Of a stretch of DNA of 64,000 nucleotides, positions 37,148 to 45,954 are shown in pieces. Under the pieces are notes generated by a model. That model did not search any database and had not been told where the DNA came from. It worked only from the letters and a program-made list of their open reading frames with translations. The stretch is from JL08 sp963765555. Its GTDB lineage: Bacteria; Pseudomonadota; Alphaproteobacteria; Rhodobacterales; Rhodobacteraceae. Every line of letters starts with the position of its first letter. Within the stretch, counting starts at the first letter, position 1. Made by a program: the position numbers and the translations under genes. The stretch covers positions 1 to 64,000 of the forward strand of contig CAVXWX010000007.1 of the NCBI GenBank assembly GCA_963765555.1, in the 5' to 3' direction.

Positions 37148-37851
37148 GCCTGCGCGACCGGCCCCTATACGCGGTCCTGATTGACGCCGACAACATTCCG
37201 GCCAAGCACGCCGAGGCGATCCTGAAGGAAATCACCAACTTCGGGGAACCGGCCTTGCGCCGTGTGTATGGCGACTGGTCCAGTGACTTGTTAAAGGGCT
37301 GGCCCGACAAAATCCGGGCCTTGGGGCTGGTCGCACATCAGGAAACCGCCAATTCGACCCGCAAGAACGCCACCGATATCGGGCTGGTGATCGACGCGAT
37401 GGATATTCTGCATTCGGGCCGGTTTGACGGCTTTGTTCTGGTGTCTTCCGACGGTGATTTCACCCGTCTGGCCAGCCGCATCCGTGAAGAAGGGCTTGAA
37501 GTCATCGGTATTGGCGAAAAAAAGGCGCCCGAAGCGTTTTTGAAAGTCTGCAACAGGTTCGTTCTGATCGAAAATATCTTGCCAGAGTCCGAAGCGCAAC
37601 GCGTTGCGCGCAAACCTGCCAAGGATGCCCTGCCACTGCTGTTGAAAGCGATGAACCGTGTCGACACCGAGGATGAATGGTATCACTTGGGCCAGTTGGG
37701 GCAGGCCATTCTGGCGGACAATCCCGACTTTGATGTGCGCACCTATGGCGAATCCAAGCTGAGCGGACTGGTTGGCAAGCTGAACAAACTGGAAATGCGC
37801 AAAACCGGCAATCAGCCGATGGTGCGCAGTAAGGCAAGCAGCACTAAATAA
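37144..37851 (+). CDS. NYN domain protein (LabA/DUF88-like predicted ribonuclease)
   Basis: A 235-residue PIN-like NYN domain protein, predicted RNase. Acidic residues of the presumed metal site are in AVLIDADNIPA, KNATDIGLVIDAMD and LVSSDGDFTRLASRI. The C-terminal 80 residues (AQRVARKPAKDALPLLLKAM, then DVRTYGESKLSGLVGKL) resemble an OST-HTH/LOTUS domain, which often follows NYN and binds RNA. The start is a TTG at 37144 overlapping the alcohol dehydrogenase stop as TTGA; no better start is available, so the two genes are coupled. Confidence 0.8.
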   Translation: MSLRDRPLYAVLIDADNIPAKHAEAILKEITNFGEPALRRVYGDWSSDLLKGWPDKIRALGLVAHQETANSTRKNATDIGLVIDAMDILHSGRFDGFVLVSSDGDFTRLASRIREEGLEVIGIGEKKAPEAFLKVCNRFVLIENILPESEAQRVARKPAKDALPLLLKAMNRVDTEDEWYHLGQLGQAILADNPDFDVRTYGESKLSGLVGKLNKLEMRKTGNQPMVRSKASSTK

Positions 37852-37860
37852 GCGCCCAAG

Positions 37861-38478
37861 CTAGACACCATACCGCGCCAGAAACGTATCCACCGCGTTT
37901 TCAATGACTTGCTCGATCTCGGCCTTTGAAAATTCGGATTGAATGCCAAAAACGGCCCGTATCCACAGCTTTGCCTTGCACAATTCGGAAAACTGGTCTG
38001 CCGCCATGCCGACGTCCTCAATCTTCAGTTCTCCCCTCTCGACCGCGCCGCGCATGTATTCCGCCAGCCGGTCATGCCCCATCTTGGGTCCGGCCGCATA
38101 AAACGCGCGCCCCAGTTCGGGAAACCTGTCCCGTTCCGCAACGCAGATGCGAAACACACTTTGCGAAAAATCCGACAGCAGGAATGGCACCAGCTTTGAT
38201 GCCGCAACGGTCAGCGCCGTGCGCGGCTCCTTGCTCGCCTCGATCTGTTCGACAGCTTCGCTGGCCATGCGGTCACATTCGATCGTGGCCACTTCCATGA
38301 ACAGCAATCGTTTATCGGGAAAATAGCTATATAGCGTTGCCTTCGACACACCGGCAGCCTTGGCAATGTCATCTACACTGGCGCCTTCAAAACCATCAGC
38401 CATAAACACCTGACGCGCGCCTGCAACGACCTGCTCGTATTTGCGACCTTTGCGCACAATATCGACGGCTTCACCCAT
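37861..38478 (-). CDS. TetR/AcrR family transcriptional regulator
   Basis: A 205-residue repressor. The N-terminal helix-turn-helix is typical: VVAGARQVFMADGFEGASVD, then DIAKAAGVSKATLYSYFPDK. The rest is an all-helical ligand and dimer domain. It is divergent from mbfA with 135 bases between the starts; the perfect palindrome at 38501-38516 lies just upstream of its start codon and is a likely operator. It may autoregulate and affect mbfA. The ligand is unknown. Confidence 0.87.
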   Translation of the reverse strand: MGEAVDIVRKGRKYEQVVAGARQVFMADGFEGASVDDIAKAAGVSKATLYSYFPDKRLLFMEVATIECDRMASEAVEQIEASKEPRTALTVAASKLVPFLLSDFSQSVFRICVAERDRFPELGRAFYAAGPKMGHDRLAEYMRGAVERGELKIEDVGMAADQFSELCKAKLWIRAVFGIQSEFSKAEIEQVIENAVDTFLARYGV

Positions 38479-38500
38479 GTTGTCTCCTGCTTTTATTCCT

Positions 38501-38516
38501 GTCAGTTTAAACTGAC
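38501..38516. promoter_or_regulatory. Perfect 16-base palindrome, probable TetR operator
   Basis: GTCAGTTTAAACTGAC reads the same on both strands. It is 22 bases upstream of the TetR start codon in the tetR-mbfA intergenic region. Size, symmetry and position fit an operator for the adjacent TetR-family repressor. Confidence 0.65.
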
Positions 38517-38582
38517 GGGTTCACTTTCAACAACACCTCAAAATTGATTTCGCACTTGACGCACATTCGCAGCGCAATAACA

Positions 38583-38597
38583 TTAGAACAATTCTAA
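38583..38597. promoter_or_regulatory. Irr-type iron control box upstream of mbfA
   Basis: TTAGAA-CAA-TTCTAA, a perfect inverted repeat with three-base spacer, resembling the iron control element bound by Irr in alphaproteobacteria. It ends 16 bases before the mbfA ATG, between the probable promoter and the ribosome-binding site. Irr binding here would repress mbfA under iron limitation, as described for mbfA in Agrobacterium and Bradyrhizobium. Confidence 0.65.
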
Positions 38598-38613
38598 ACT
38601 TCAGGAGCAGACC

Positions 38614-39588
38614 ATGCGGTTTCTATCGCAGCGCAAACGATTTTCGGACCTGTCCGAGCAGGAAATTATCGCTTTGGCGATTTCGTCGGAAGAAGACGAC
38701 GCACAGATTTATCGCGGTTACGCGGAAACCCTGCGCGCCGATTTTCCCGACAGTGCCGCCGTTTTTGACGGCATGGCCAAGGAAGAAGACGGCCACCGTG
38801 CCCGCCTGATTGAATTGCATGAAAAACGGTTTGGGCCGACCATTCCGCTGATCCGGCGCGAACACGTGGCTGGATATTACACACGTCGGCCCGTCTGGCT
38901 GGTCGAGAACCTGGGGTTAGAGCGTATCCGCGCCGAAGCAGAAGCGATGGAACGCGATGCGGAACGGTTTTATCTGAACGCCGCCGCAAAAACATCTGAT
39001 GCCGCCACGCGCAAACTGCTGGGCGATCTGGCCGCTGCAGAAGCAGGCCACCAGACCAAAGCGGTAGAGCTGGAAGGCCAGCATCTGGATGACAGCGCGC
39101 GCGACAGCGAAGACGCCACCGCCAAACGCCAGTTCATTCTGACATGGGTGCAACCGGGGTTGGCAGGCCTGATGGATGGGTCGGTCTCCACACTGGCCCC
39201 AATTTTCGCCGTCGCTTTTGCGACCCAGGACACGTGGACAACCTTTCTGGTCGGGCTGGCCGCCTCGGTCGGTGCAGGCATTTCCATGGGGTTTACCGAA
39301 GCGGCGTCAGATGACGGTGAATTGTCCGGGCGTGGTTCGCCTATAAAGCGCGGCTTTGCATCGGGTATCATGACCACGGTCGGCGGGTTGGGCCACGCCC
39401 TGCCCTATCTGATCCCTGATTTCTGGACCGCCACAATCATCGCCTGCATCGTCGTATTTATCGAATTGTGGGCGATTGCCTGGATTCAGAACAAGTATAT
39501 GGACACCCCATTTTTCCGTGCGGCATTTCAGGTGGTTCTGGGCGGTGCGTTGGTCTTTGCGGCAGGTGTGTTGATCGGCAGTGGCTAG
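38614..39588 (+). CDS. mbfA: Membrane-bound ferritin-like iron exporter MbfA
   Basis: A 324-residue fusion of an N-terminal ferritin-like (rubrerythrin/erythrin-vacuolar iron transport) domain with a C-terminal VIT1-type membrane domain. The ferritin part has Glu-rich helices and ExxH motifs (SSEEDDAQIYRGYAETL, MAKEEDGHRARLIELHEKR, LAAAEAGHQTKAVELE). The membrane part begins at QPGLAGLMDGSVSTLAPIFA and has about five helices. In Agrobacterium and Bradyrhizobium MbfA exports ferrous iron and protects against iron and peroxide stress under Irr control. The upstream Irr-like box supports the same here. Confidence 0.88.
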   Translation: MRFLSQRKRFSDLSEQEIIALAISSEEDDAQIYRGYAETLRADFPDSAAVFDGMAKEEDGHRARLIELHEKRFGPTIPLIRREHVAGYYTRRPVWLVENLGLERIRAEAEAMERDAERFYLNAAAKTSDAATRKLLGDLAAAEAGHQTKAVELEGQHLDDSARDSEDATAKRQFILTWVQPGLAGLMDGSVSTLAPIFAVAFATQDTWTTFLVGLAASVGAGISMGFTEAASDDGELSGRGSPIKRGFASGIMTTVGGLGHALPYLIPDFWTATIIACIVVFIELWAIAWIQNKYMDTPFFRAAFQVVLGGALVFAAGVLIGSG

Positions 39589-39630
39589 GTGGGCTTGCAG
39601 GCAACGCACGCAAAATATACTGCATGACCT

Positions 39631-40557
39631 ATGGTCGAGATATTTCTGAAAACACTGCCGTTTTTTGCGCTGATCGGGCTGGGTTTTTGGGCTGGAAAAA
39701 CGCGGTTTTTCTCTGAAGAAGCCACCGCCTATCTGACCAAGTTCGTGTTTTACTTTGCGCTGTCGGCGATGATTTTCCGCTTTGCCGCCAACCTGTCCCT
39801 GTCCGACGTTTTTGATGCACAACTGATTGCCGGATATTTGTGGGCCACTGCCTTTGTCTACGGCATTGCCACAATGGTGGCTTTTATCCGACGCCTTTCT
39901 ATTGAAACCGCCGCGATCGAAGCGCAATGCGCCGTGATCGGGAACGTTGGATTTCTGGGCATACCCATGCTTGTGTTGATTTTGGGCCCGGCTGCGGCGG
40001 GGCCGATCATGCTGATCCTTGCGGTCGATCTGATCGTGTTTTCCAGCCTGATCGTGATCCTGATCACAGGCGCGCGCGACGGGCGGATGAGTTTGGGAAT
40101 TTTCAAGACAGTCGGCATGGGCCTTCTGAAAAATCCGATGATCGTTTCGATTGTTCTTGGGTTGTTGTGGTCGTCTTTTTCGATACCGATCCCCGCCCCC
40201 ATGAACGATTTTCTGGCAATTCTTGGCGGGGCCGCCACGCCGGGGGCGTTGTTTGCCATCGGAGCATCGCTGGCGTCCAAATCCGCCGAACGCATCGAAG
40301 TTGCCGCATGGCTCAGCTTTTGCAAACTGGTGTTGCACCCTGCATTCGTGGCTGTTGCCGTCCTTTTTATCTTTCCGATCGATCCCTATTCGGCCGCCGT
40401 CGTCATCTCGGCTGCGGCCCTGCCTGTGGCCGGAAATGTTTATATTCTGGCGCAACACTATGGCGTTGCGCCCCACCGCGTTTCGGCAGCCATCCTGCTG
40501 TCAACAACCGCCAGCATTGTAACTGTTTCAGTGGTAATCGCTTGGGTCGCGCCTTAA
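39631..40557 (+). CDS. AEC (auxin efflux carrier) family transporter
   Basis: A 308-residue membrane protein with about ten helices in two inverted halves, as in AEC/BART-superfamily carriers that export or import organic acids (for example malonate or malate in bacteria). Family-typical segments are FFALIGLGFWAGKTRFFSEE near the start, AVIGNVGFLGIPMLVLILGP in the first broken helix, and ALPVAGNVYILAQHYGV near the end. The substrate is not predictable. The gene follows mbfA by 42 bases but may have its own promoter. Confidence 0.85.
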   Translation: MVEIFLKTLPFFALIGLGFWAGKTRFFSEEATAYLTKFVFYFALSAMIFRFAANLSLSDVFDAQLIAGYLWATAFVYGIATMVAFIRRLSIETAAIEAQCAVIGNVGFLGIPMLVLILGPAAAGPIMLILAVDLIVFSSLIVILITGARDGRMSLGIFKTVGMGLLKNPMIVSIVLGLLWSSFSIPIPAPMNDFLAILGGAATPGALFAIGASLASKSAERIEVAAWLSFCKLVLHPAFVAVAVLFIFPIDPYSAAVVISAAALPVAGNVYILAQHYGVAPHRVSAAILLSTTASIVTVSVVIAWVAP

Positions 40558-40651
40558 CAACTCGGCTGTTCGCGACAATTACCTGCGGTTCAGCCCTTGC
40601 TGCGTGGTAAATCACCCGATAGCGATAGGGGACACAGCAAAGGATGACAGG

Positions 40652-41485
40652 ATGAAAACCGTATCAGAAAACCGCTGCTTTGACGGCAGCCAAGGCGTTT
40701 ACACCCATACATCCGATGTCTGCGCCTGCGACATGACATTCGGACTGTTCCTGCCGCAAGAAGCGGCTGACGGTCCGGTGCCTGTGTTGTGGTACCTGTC
40801 GGGCCTGACCTGCACCCATGAAAACGCGATGGTCAAAGCGGGCGCACAAACATGGGCCGCCGAACAGGGCATCGCGCTGGTGTTTCCCGACACGTCGCCA
40901 CGCGGGGACGATGTAGCGGATGATGACGCATATGATCTTGGCAAAGGCGCTGGCTTTTATGTGGACGCCACGCAAGACCCGTGGGCACCCCATTTCCAGA
41001 TGCACAGCTATGTCGCACAGGAACTACCCGCTCTTATTGGCGAACATTTCGCTGTCGATATGGACCGCCAAGCCATTACCGGCCATTCCATGGGCGGTCA
41101 CGGCGCGCTGACCCTTGCGATGGGCCTGCCCGAACGCTTCCGGTCTGTTTCTGCCTTTGCGCCAATCTGCAATCCAACGGCAAGCGATTGGGGGCGCAAA
41201 CAATTGTCGGCCTATCTGGGCAAGGATCACAGCCTTTGGGCAGATCATGACGCAACACTGTTGATGCAAAAGACAGGGTTTGACGGCCCGATCCTGATTG
41301 ATACCGGAACCGACGATCAGTTCATCGACCTGCTAAAGCCCGAAGCCTTTGCCGCCGCCTGCGCGGAACGCCGGCAAGAGGCAACGTTGCGGATGCAGAA
41401 AGGGTATGATCACAGCTATTTCTTCGTCTCGACGTTCATGGAAGACCACATGGCGTTTCACGCCCAAGCGCTTTATGCGGACTAG
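40652..41485 (+). CDS. fghA: S-formylglutathione hydrolase
   Basis: Esterase D-type serine hydrolase of 277 residues that splits S-formylglutathione to formate and glutathione, the second step of glutathione-dependent formaldehyde oxidation after the class III alcohol dehydrogenase at 36034. Signatures: LWYLSGLTCTHEN, AGFYVDATQDPW, the nucleophile elbow GHSMGGHGAL, Asp in DTGTDDQF and His in GYDHSYFFVS. The ATG at 40652 is preferred over an upstream frame start at 40604 because homologues begin with K-x-x-SEN. Usually adhC and fghA are adjacent; here five unrelated genes separate them. Confidence 0.92.
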   Translation: MKTVSENRCFDGSQGVYTHTSDVCACDMTFGLFLPQEAADGPVPVLWYLSGLTCTHENAMVKAGAQTWAAEQGIALVFPDTSPRGDDVADDDAYDLGKGAGFYVDATQDPWAPHFQMHSYVAQELPALIGEHFAVDMDRQAITGHSMGGHGALTLAMGLPERFRSVSAFAPICNPTASDWGRKQLSAYLGKDHSLWADHDATLLMQKTGFDGPILIDTGTDDQFIDLLKPEAFAAACAERRQEATLRMQKGYDHSYFFVSTFMEDHMAFHAQALYAD

Positions 41486-41586
41486 AGGACCTACCCCATG
41501 CGCCCTGTCGACCTGATCAGAAACGGGCCCGCCCCTGCAAGGCGGGTGACGGGTAAAGACGCCTGCAAGATGGAGCCCTGAACGAC

Positions 41587-42039
41587 ATGGCCATCTATGT
41601 CGATGCCGACGCCTGCCCCGTCAAAGCCGAAGCTGAAAAAGTAGCGACACGCCACGGCATGCAGGTTTTTGTTGTGTCCAACGGTGGCTTGCGTCCATCC
41701 CAAAACCCGTTGGTCCAGAACATTATTGTCGATGCAGGCCCCGATGTGGCCGACATGTGGATCGCCGACCGGTGTGGGGCAGGTGATGTGGTTGTGACAG
41801 GTGATATTCCGCTGGCCGCCAAATGTATCGAGGCCGGAGCCCGCGTTCTCAAGCACAATGGTGAAGCGCTGACCCGCGTGAACATCGGCAATGTACTGGC
41901 CACGCGCGATCTGATGGCAGATCTGCGCGCGGCCGATCCGTTTCGGGCTGGTGGCGGGAAAGGCTTTACAAAGGCCGACCGCTCCCGTTTTCTGGAGGCG
42001 CTGGAACGCGAATTGCGCGCCGCAGCGCGGGGCGTCTGA
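41587..42039 (+). CDS. YaiI/YqxD family protein (DUF188)
   Basis: A 150-residue protein of the DUF188 (YaiI/YqxD) family, a PIN-like fold of unknown activity, possibly a nuclease. Conserved parts are AIYVDADACPVKAEAEKVA at the N-terminus, VVSNGGLRPSQNP, VVVTGDIPLAAKCIEAGARV (acidic metal-site candidate) and PFRAGGGKGFTKADRSRFL near the end. Length and order match the family. It lies 46 bases upstream of the HAD hydrolase gene and is probably in the same transcript. Confidence 0.88.
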   Translation: MAIYVDADACPVKAEAEKVATRHGMQVFVVSNGGLRPSQNPLVQNIIVDAGPDVADMWIADRCGAGDVVVTGDIPLAAKCIEAGARVLKHNGEALTRVNIGNVLATRDLMADLRAADPFRAGGGKGFTKADRSRFLEALERELRAAARGV

Positions 42040-42084
42040 CCCGCATCACACAATCGCCATGACGGACTTTGAAAGCAGGACAAA

Positions 42085-42705
42085 ATGCAACCAGAAGCGG
42101 TGATCTTTGACATCGGAAACGTGTTGATCGAATGGCAACCGGAACGGTTTTATGATCGCGTGATCGGCGCGGATCGTCGCCGCGCCATGTTCTCCGAAGT
42201 GGACCTGCACGGCATGAACGACAAGGTTGATCTGGGCGGGCACTTTACCGAAACCATTTATGGCACCGCCGAAGAATACCCTGAATGGCGCACCGAAATA
42301 CGGATGTGGCATGACCACTGGATCGAACTGGCCTCGCCCGCGATCGACCATTCGGTACGTCTGAAATCGGCGTTGCGCGCCAAAGGCATCCCCGTCTTTT
42401 CGCTGACCAATTTTGGCATCCAAAGCTTTGATTACGCGGCCACACAATACCCGTTTCTGGCGGAATTCGACCGCCAGTACATTTCAGGCCATATGAAGGT
42501 GATCAAACCGGATCCGGAAATATACCGAATGGTCGAAGCGGATTGCGGCATAGACCCGACCGCCCTTTTGTTCGCCGACGACCGTCCGGACAATATTGCA
42601 ATGGCTGCATCGCGCGGATGGCAGACGCATTTGTTTGATGGCCCCCAGGGCTGGGCCGATGCGCTTGTCACGCACGGATTATTGACACCACAGGAGGCCG
42701 CATAA
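42085..42705 (+). CDS. HAD-superfamily hydrolase, subfamily IA
   Basis: A 206-residue HAD phosphatase or dehalogenase-like enzyme. The four motifs are visible: AVIFDIGNVLIEW (motif I; the usual second Asp is Asn or Val-shifted as in YihX-like proteins), VFSLTNFGIQSF (motif II), MKVIKPDPEIYRM (Lys, motif III) and LLFADDRPDNIAMA (motif IV). It most resembles YihX-type sugar-phosphate phosphatases. The ornithine cyclodeaminase-family gene starts two bases after its stop. Confidence 0.82.
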   Translation: MQPEAVIFDIGNVLIEWQPERFYDRVIGADRRRAMFSEVDLHGMNDKVDLGGHFTETIYGTAEEYPEWRTEIRMWHDHWIELASPAIDHSVRLKSALRAKGIPVFSLTNFGIQSFDYAATQYPFLAEFDRQYISGHMKVIKPDPEIYRMVEADCGIDPTALLFADDRPDNIAMAASRGWQTHLFDGPQGWADALVTHGLLTPQEAA

Positions 42706-42706
42706 A

Positions 42707-43625
42707 ATGACCCTGACACAAATCCCGTTTGAGGCCGGTGATGCCTTGCTGGACTGGTCGGAATTGGCGCAGGCTTTGGAACAGGGCCATACACTGCCAA
42801 AGGCTGAAATTGGCGACACGTTTTTGTATCGGGGCAAGGATACGTTGCTATCGCGCGCAGCGTGGATCGACGGCATGGGCGTTGCGGTGAAATCGGCCAC
42901 AATCTATCCTGACAACCCCGCGCAAGGCAGGCCGATGATCAACGGCGCGGTTTGTCTTTATGCTGATGAAACCGGCATGCTGGAAGCGCTGATCGATTTC
43001 CATCTGGTCACCAAATGGAAAACTGTGGGCGACAGCCTGCTTGCCGCCACGAAACTGGCACGTGCCGATAGCAAAACAATCCTGATCGTGGGCGCGGGAA
43101 CCGTGGGCCGTTCGGTTCATGCAGCCTTTGGCCCCGCCTTTCCCGACGCAAAATTCGAGATTTGGAACCGCACAACCGCAACGGCCGAAACCATGGCCGC
43201 AGACCTGCCGAACCTGACAGTTGTGACCGATCTGGAAAACGCAGTGCGCCGCGCAGACATCATCGTGACCGCGACGATGTCCACGACGCCGTTGATCAAG
43301 GGCGAATGGCTGCAGCCGGGCCAACACCTGAACATGATTGGGGCCTACCGCCCCGACATGCGCGAGGCGGATGATACCGCGCTTGAACGCGCCCGGATTT
43401 TTGTCGACAGCTACGACACCACAATCGGCCATATCGGAGAGTTGAAAATCCCGATCGAGGCCGGTGTGATCGCGAACATCCGATCTTGTGGCCGACTATT
43501 ACGATATGGGCGCATTCAAACGCGCATCGGATGATGAAATCACCCTGTTCAAAAACGGGGGTGGTGCACATCTGGACCTGATGACAAGCCGCTATATTCT
43601 GGAAAAGTGGATGGCAGCCGCATGA
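42707..43625 (+). pseudogene. Ornithine cyclodeaminase/mu-crystallin family protein, one frameshift
   Basis: NAD(P)-dependent enzyme of the ornithine cyclodeaminase/alanine dehydrogenase family. The substrate Arg/Lys region is AAWIDGMGVAVKSATIYPDN; the Rossmann motif is ILIVGAGTVGRSVHAAF; later parts are IIVTATMSTTPLIKGEW and MIGAYRPDMREAD. At about 43478 one extra base shifts the frame. After correction, VADYYDMGAFKRASDDEITL continues to a stop at 43623-43625 that overlaps the next ATG, and the length is 305 residues. Coupled translation with the hydrolase supports that this end is the real one. A sequence error is likely. Confidence 0.78.
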
Positions 43626-44560
43626 TTTTCTTCTGGGGCGTATTGCTGATCATAGTGGGTGTTCTGGTCGCACTGCCGTTCGCCCGCGAAGAAATGCGCC
43701 GCAAAATGGGCCCTGAAGAACGTAAGACCGCCCCGGGTCGCTTTGTAACGCTGTCCCAAGGTGTCACGCATTATGAATGGCTGGGGCCTGTCCGCGGCCC
43801 GGTGGCCGTGTGTGTGCACGGGCTGACAACACCGTCTTATGTCTGGCGCGGCATGGGGCGGGGCCTTGCCTTGATGGGGTATCGTGTTCTGATTTATGAT
43901 CTTTACGGGCGCGGATATTCCGATCGCCCGTCCGGGCTTCAAAACGGGCAGTTCTTCAATACACAATTGGCAGAGCTTTTGGATGATCAGGGCATCAAGG
44001 ATGATATCACCCTGTTGGGTTATTCAATGGGCGGGGCCATCGTCGCTTCTTTCACCGCCCGTCATCCCGAAAAAATCCGCCATTTGATCCTGATTGCACC
44101 AGCGGGCATCGCCATAATTCGCAGCAGGATGTACGATTTTTGCACACGCACCCAGATCGTGGGGGAATGGTTAATGCTCGCGCTGTTTCCGTATTTTCAC
44201 CGCAAAGGTGTGAACAAGGAAAAAAACCTGCCCAGTTCGGTAGAGAACATTACGACCCTTCAAAAGGCGGAATTGAAATATCAGGGCTTTGTCGCCGCCG
44301 TTCTGAGCAGCCTGCGTGGCATTCTGGCCGTACCGCTTGAAGACGAGCATCGCATCATTCACGCAGCCGGCGTTCCGGTTCTGGCGGTATGGGGCCGCCA
44401 CGATGATGTCATACCGCTGAGTGCCGTCGGAAAACTGACCGAGTGGAGCAGAAACGCGCGTCAGGAAGTGATTGAAGATGCCGGCCATGGCCTGACTTAT
44501 ACCCACACCGATGCGGTGCTGGCCGCGATGAGTGATGTGTTGCGGGACGGACTGCGTTAG
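43622..44560 (+). CDS. Alpha/beta hydrolase with N-terminal membrane anchor
   Basis: A 312-residue hydrolase of the alpha/beta fold. An N-terminal hydrophobic helix (MIFFWGVLLIIVGVLVALPF) should anchor it to the membrane. Catalytic parts: VCVHGLTTPSYVW (oxyanion hole), LLGYSMGGAIV (nucleophile Ser), VWGRHDDVIPL (Asp) and DAGHGLTYTH (His). It may be an esterase or lipase; the substrate is unknown. The ATG at 43622 overlaps the ornithine cyclodeaminase-family stop as ATGA; a GTG at 43607 gives the same frame. Its stop overlaps the convergent MFS gene. Confidence 0.82.
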   Translation: MIFFWGVLLIIVGVLVALPFAREEMRRKMGPEERKTAPGRFVTLSQGVTHYEWLGPVRGPVAVCVHGLTTPSYVWRGMGRGLALMGYRVLIYDLYGRGYSDRPSGLQNGQFFNTQLAELLDDQGIKDDITLLGYSMGGAIVASFTARHPEKIRHLILIAPAGIAIIRSRMYDFCTRTQIVGEWLMLALFPYFHRKGVNKEKNLPSSVENITTLQKAELKYQGFVAAVLSSLRGILAVPLEDEHRIIHAAGVPVLAVWGRHDDVIPLSAVGKLTEWSRNARQEVIEDAGHGLTYTHTDAVLAAMSDVLRDGLR

Positions 44561-45798
44561 GCCGATTGCAGCGTACCGATCGGTTTTTCCCGAATAGGCA
44601 GATGCACGATCGCGCTGAACGCACCAACACCGACCCCGATCCACCACACCAAAGTGTAATCACCGAAGACATCATACAACCGCCCGCCCAGCCAGACGCC
44701 CAGAAAACTGCCGATCTGGTGGCTGAGAAAGACAAAACCGTACAGCGTACCCATGTAGCGAACGCCGTATATATATGCGACGAGGCCTGACGTAAGCGGA
44801 ACCGTCGCCAGCCACAATGTGCCCATCGTGATTGAAAATACGATAACCGTCAGTGGCGTAATCGGAAACATGATAAACAAAGCCGCAACTATGGTGCGAC
44901 CGACATAAATACCGGCCAATAGATACTTTTTCGGAAACCGGCTGCCGGCCCATCCCGCCAAAAGGGTTCCCGCAATATTGGCCGCACCGATCAAAGAGAT
45001 TGAAACCGCACCAAGGGCTGAAGTGGTTGTGATCCCCATGGAATACAGCATCCCGCCGGGTTCGATCGGGCCGCATAGTTCGGTCACGAAAGCGGGGAAA
45101 TGCGCCGTGATGAATGCCACCTGATACCCACAACTAAAGAAGCCGACGAAAATCAGGATGTAGGATGGATCACGAAATGCTTGCCCCAGAACCGCACCCA
45201 TAGATCGCTCGATCTCGGCTTTGTTGACGGGTTGCGGCGTGCTCAGGAACGGCAGGGTGAACAATGTTGCAAGGATCAGGCCGGAAAACACCAGAAAGGT
45301 TGTTTGCCACGACATCAGGCTCAGCAGCCATTCCGCCCCCGGCGGGCCGATGATTTGCCCGAAGCTGCCCGCTGCCGCCGCAATGGCAAGCGACATGGAT
45401 CGGTTTTCATCCGTTGCCGCACGCCCGACAACGGCCAGAATAACGCCAAATCCGGTACCGGCAATTCCGAACCCGATCAGCCATGCATACATCTGATGGC
45501 CCAGCGGCGACGTGGAAAACGCCGTCAGAACCAGACCCAAGGCATAAACCAGAGCGCCGATCACGATGGCGCGTTTGTCACCGATCTTTTCCGCAATCGC
45601 GCCGAAAATAGGCTGCCCGATACCCCACGCCAAATTCTGGATCGCAATAGCAAGGGAAAATTCTGCGCGCAGCCAGCCCAGTTCCTCGGCTACGGGAATC
45701 TGGAAAACACCGAATGTGGCCCTGATCCCGAAACTGACGATGATAATGACGCAGCCGACAATCAGAACCGGACTGAACAACCGTGGATTGGTCTGCAT
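44557..45798 (-). CDS. MFS transporter, monocarboxylate/oxalate-formate antiporter-like
   Basis: A 413-residue major facilitator with twelve helices. Family marks are GIRATFGVFQIPVAEELGW in helix 1, the loop AEKIGDKRAIVIGALVYA (the RxxD-like cytoplasmic loop 2-3) and GWAGSRFPKKYLLAGIY in the second half. The N-terminal pattern and length suit the oxalate/formate antiporter-like or monocarboxylate porter group, transporting small organic acids. No regulator is adjacent. The gene is convergent with the alpha/beta hydrolase. Confidence 0.82.
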   Translation of the reverse strand: MQTNPRLFSPVLIVGCVIIIVSFGIRATFGVFQIPVAEELGWLRAEFSLAIAIQNLAWGIGQPIFGAIAEKIGDKRAIVIGALVYALGLVLTAFSTSPLGHQMYAWLIGFGIAGTGFGVILAVVGRAATDENRSMSLAIAAAAGSFGQIIGPPGAEWLLSLMSWQTTFLVFSGLILATLFTLPFLSTPQPVNKAEIERSMGAVLGQAFRDPSYILIFVGFFSCGYQVAFITAHFPAFVTELCGPIEPGGMLYSMGITTTSALGAVSISLIGAANIAGTLLAGWAGSRFPKKYLLAGIYVGRTIVAALFIMFPITPLTVIVFSITMGTLWLATVPLTSGLVAYIYGVRYMGTLYGFVFLSHQIGSFLGVWLGGRLYDVFGDYTLVWWIGVGVGAFSAIVHLPIREKPIGTLQSA

Positions 45799-45954
45799 GT
45801 CATTCCCCTGCTCGCTTCGCGCAGCTTTGTTCTTTGACGCACGGCGGTCAAATCAATATTTTTGCCGCTTCACATCAGATATTCTAATGAAACTGGTTTG
45901 GATCGCACCCAAGACACACTTTCCAATTGTCCAAGGCCGCGCTATCCCGATCTG

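Noticed and set aside
39307..40476. Open frame of 389 codons on the minus strand
   Set aside because: Antisense to the AEC transporter and the end of mbfA; composition is typical of a shadow frame.
41498..41581. Tiny frame of 27 codons before the DUF188 gene
   Set aside because: It has a poor ribosome-binding site and no recognisable sequence. It might be a leader, but nothing supports it.
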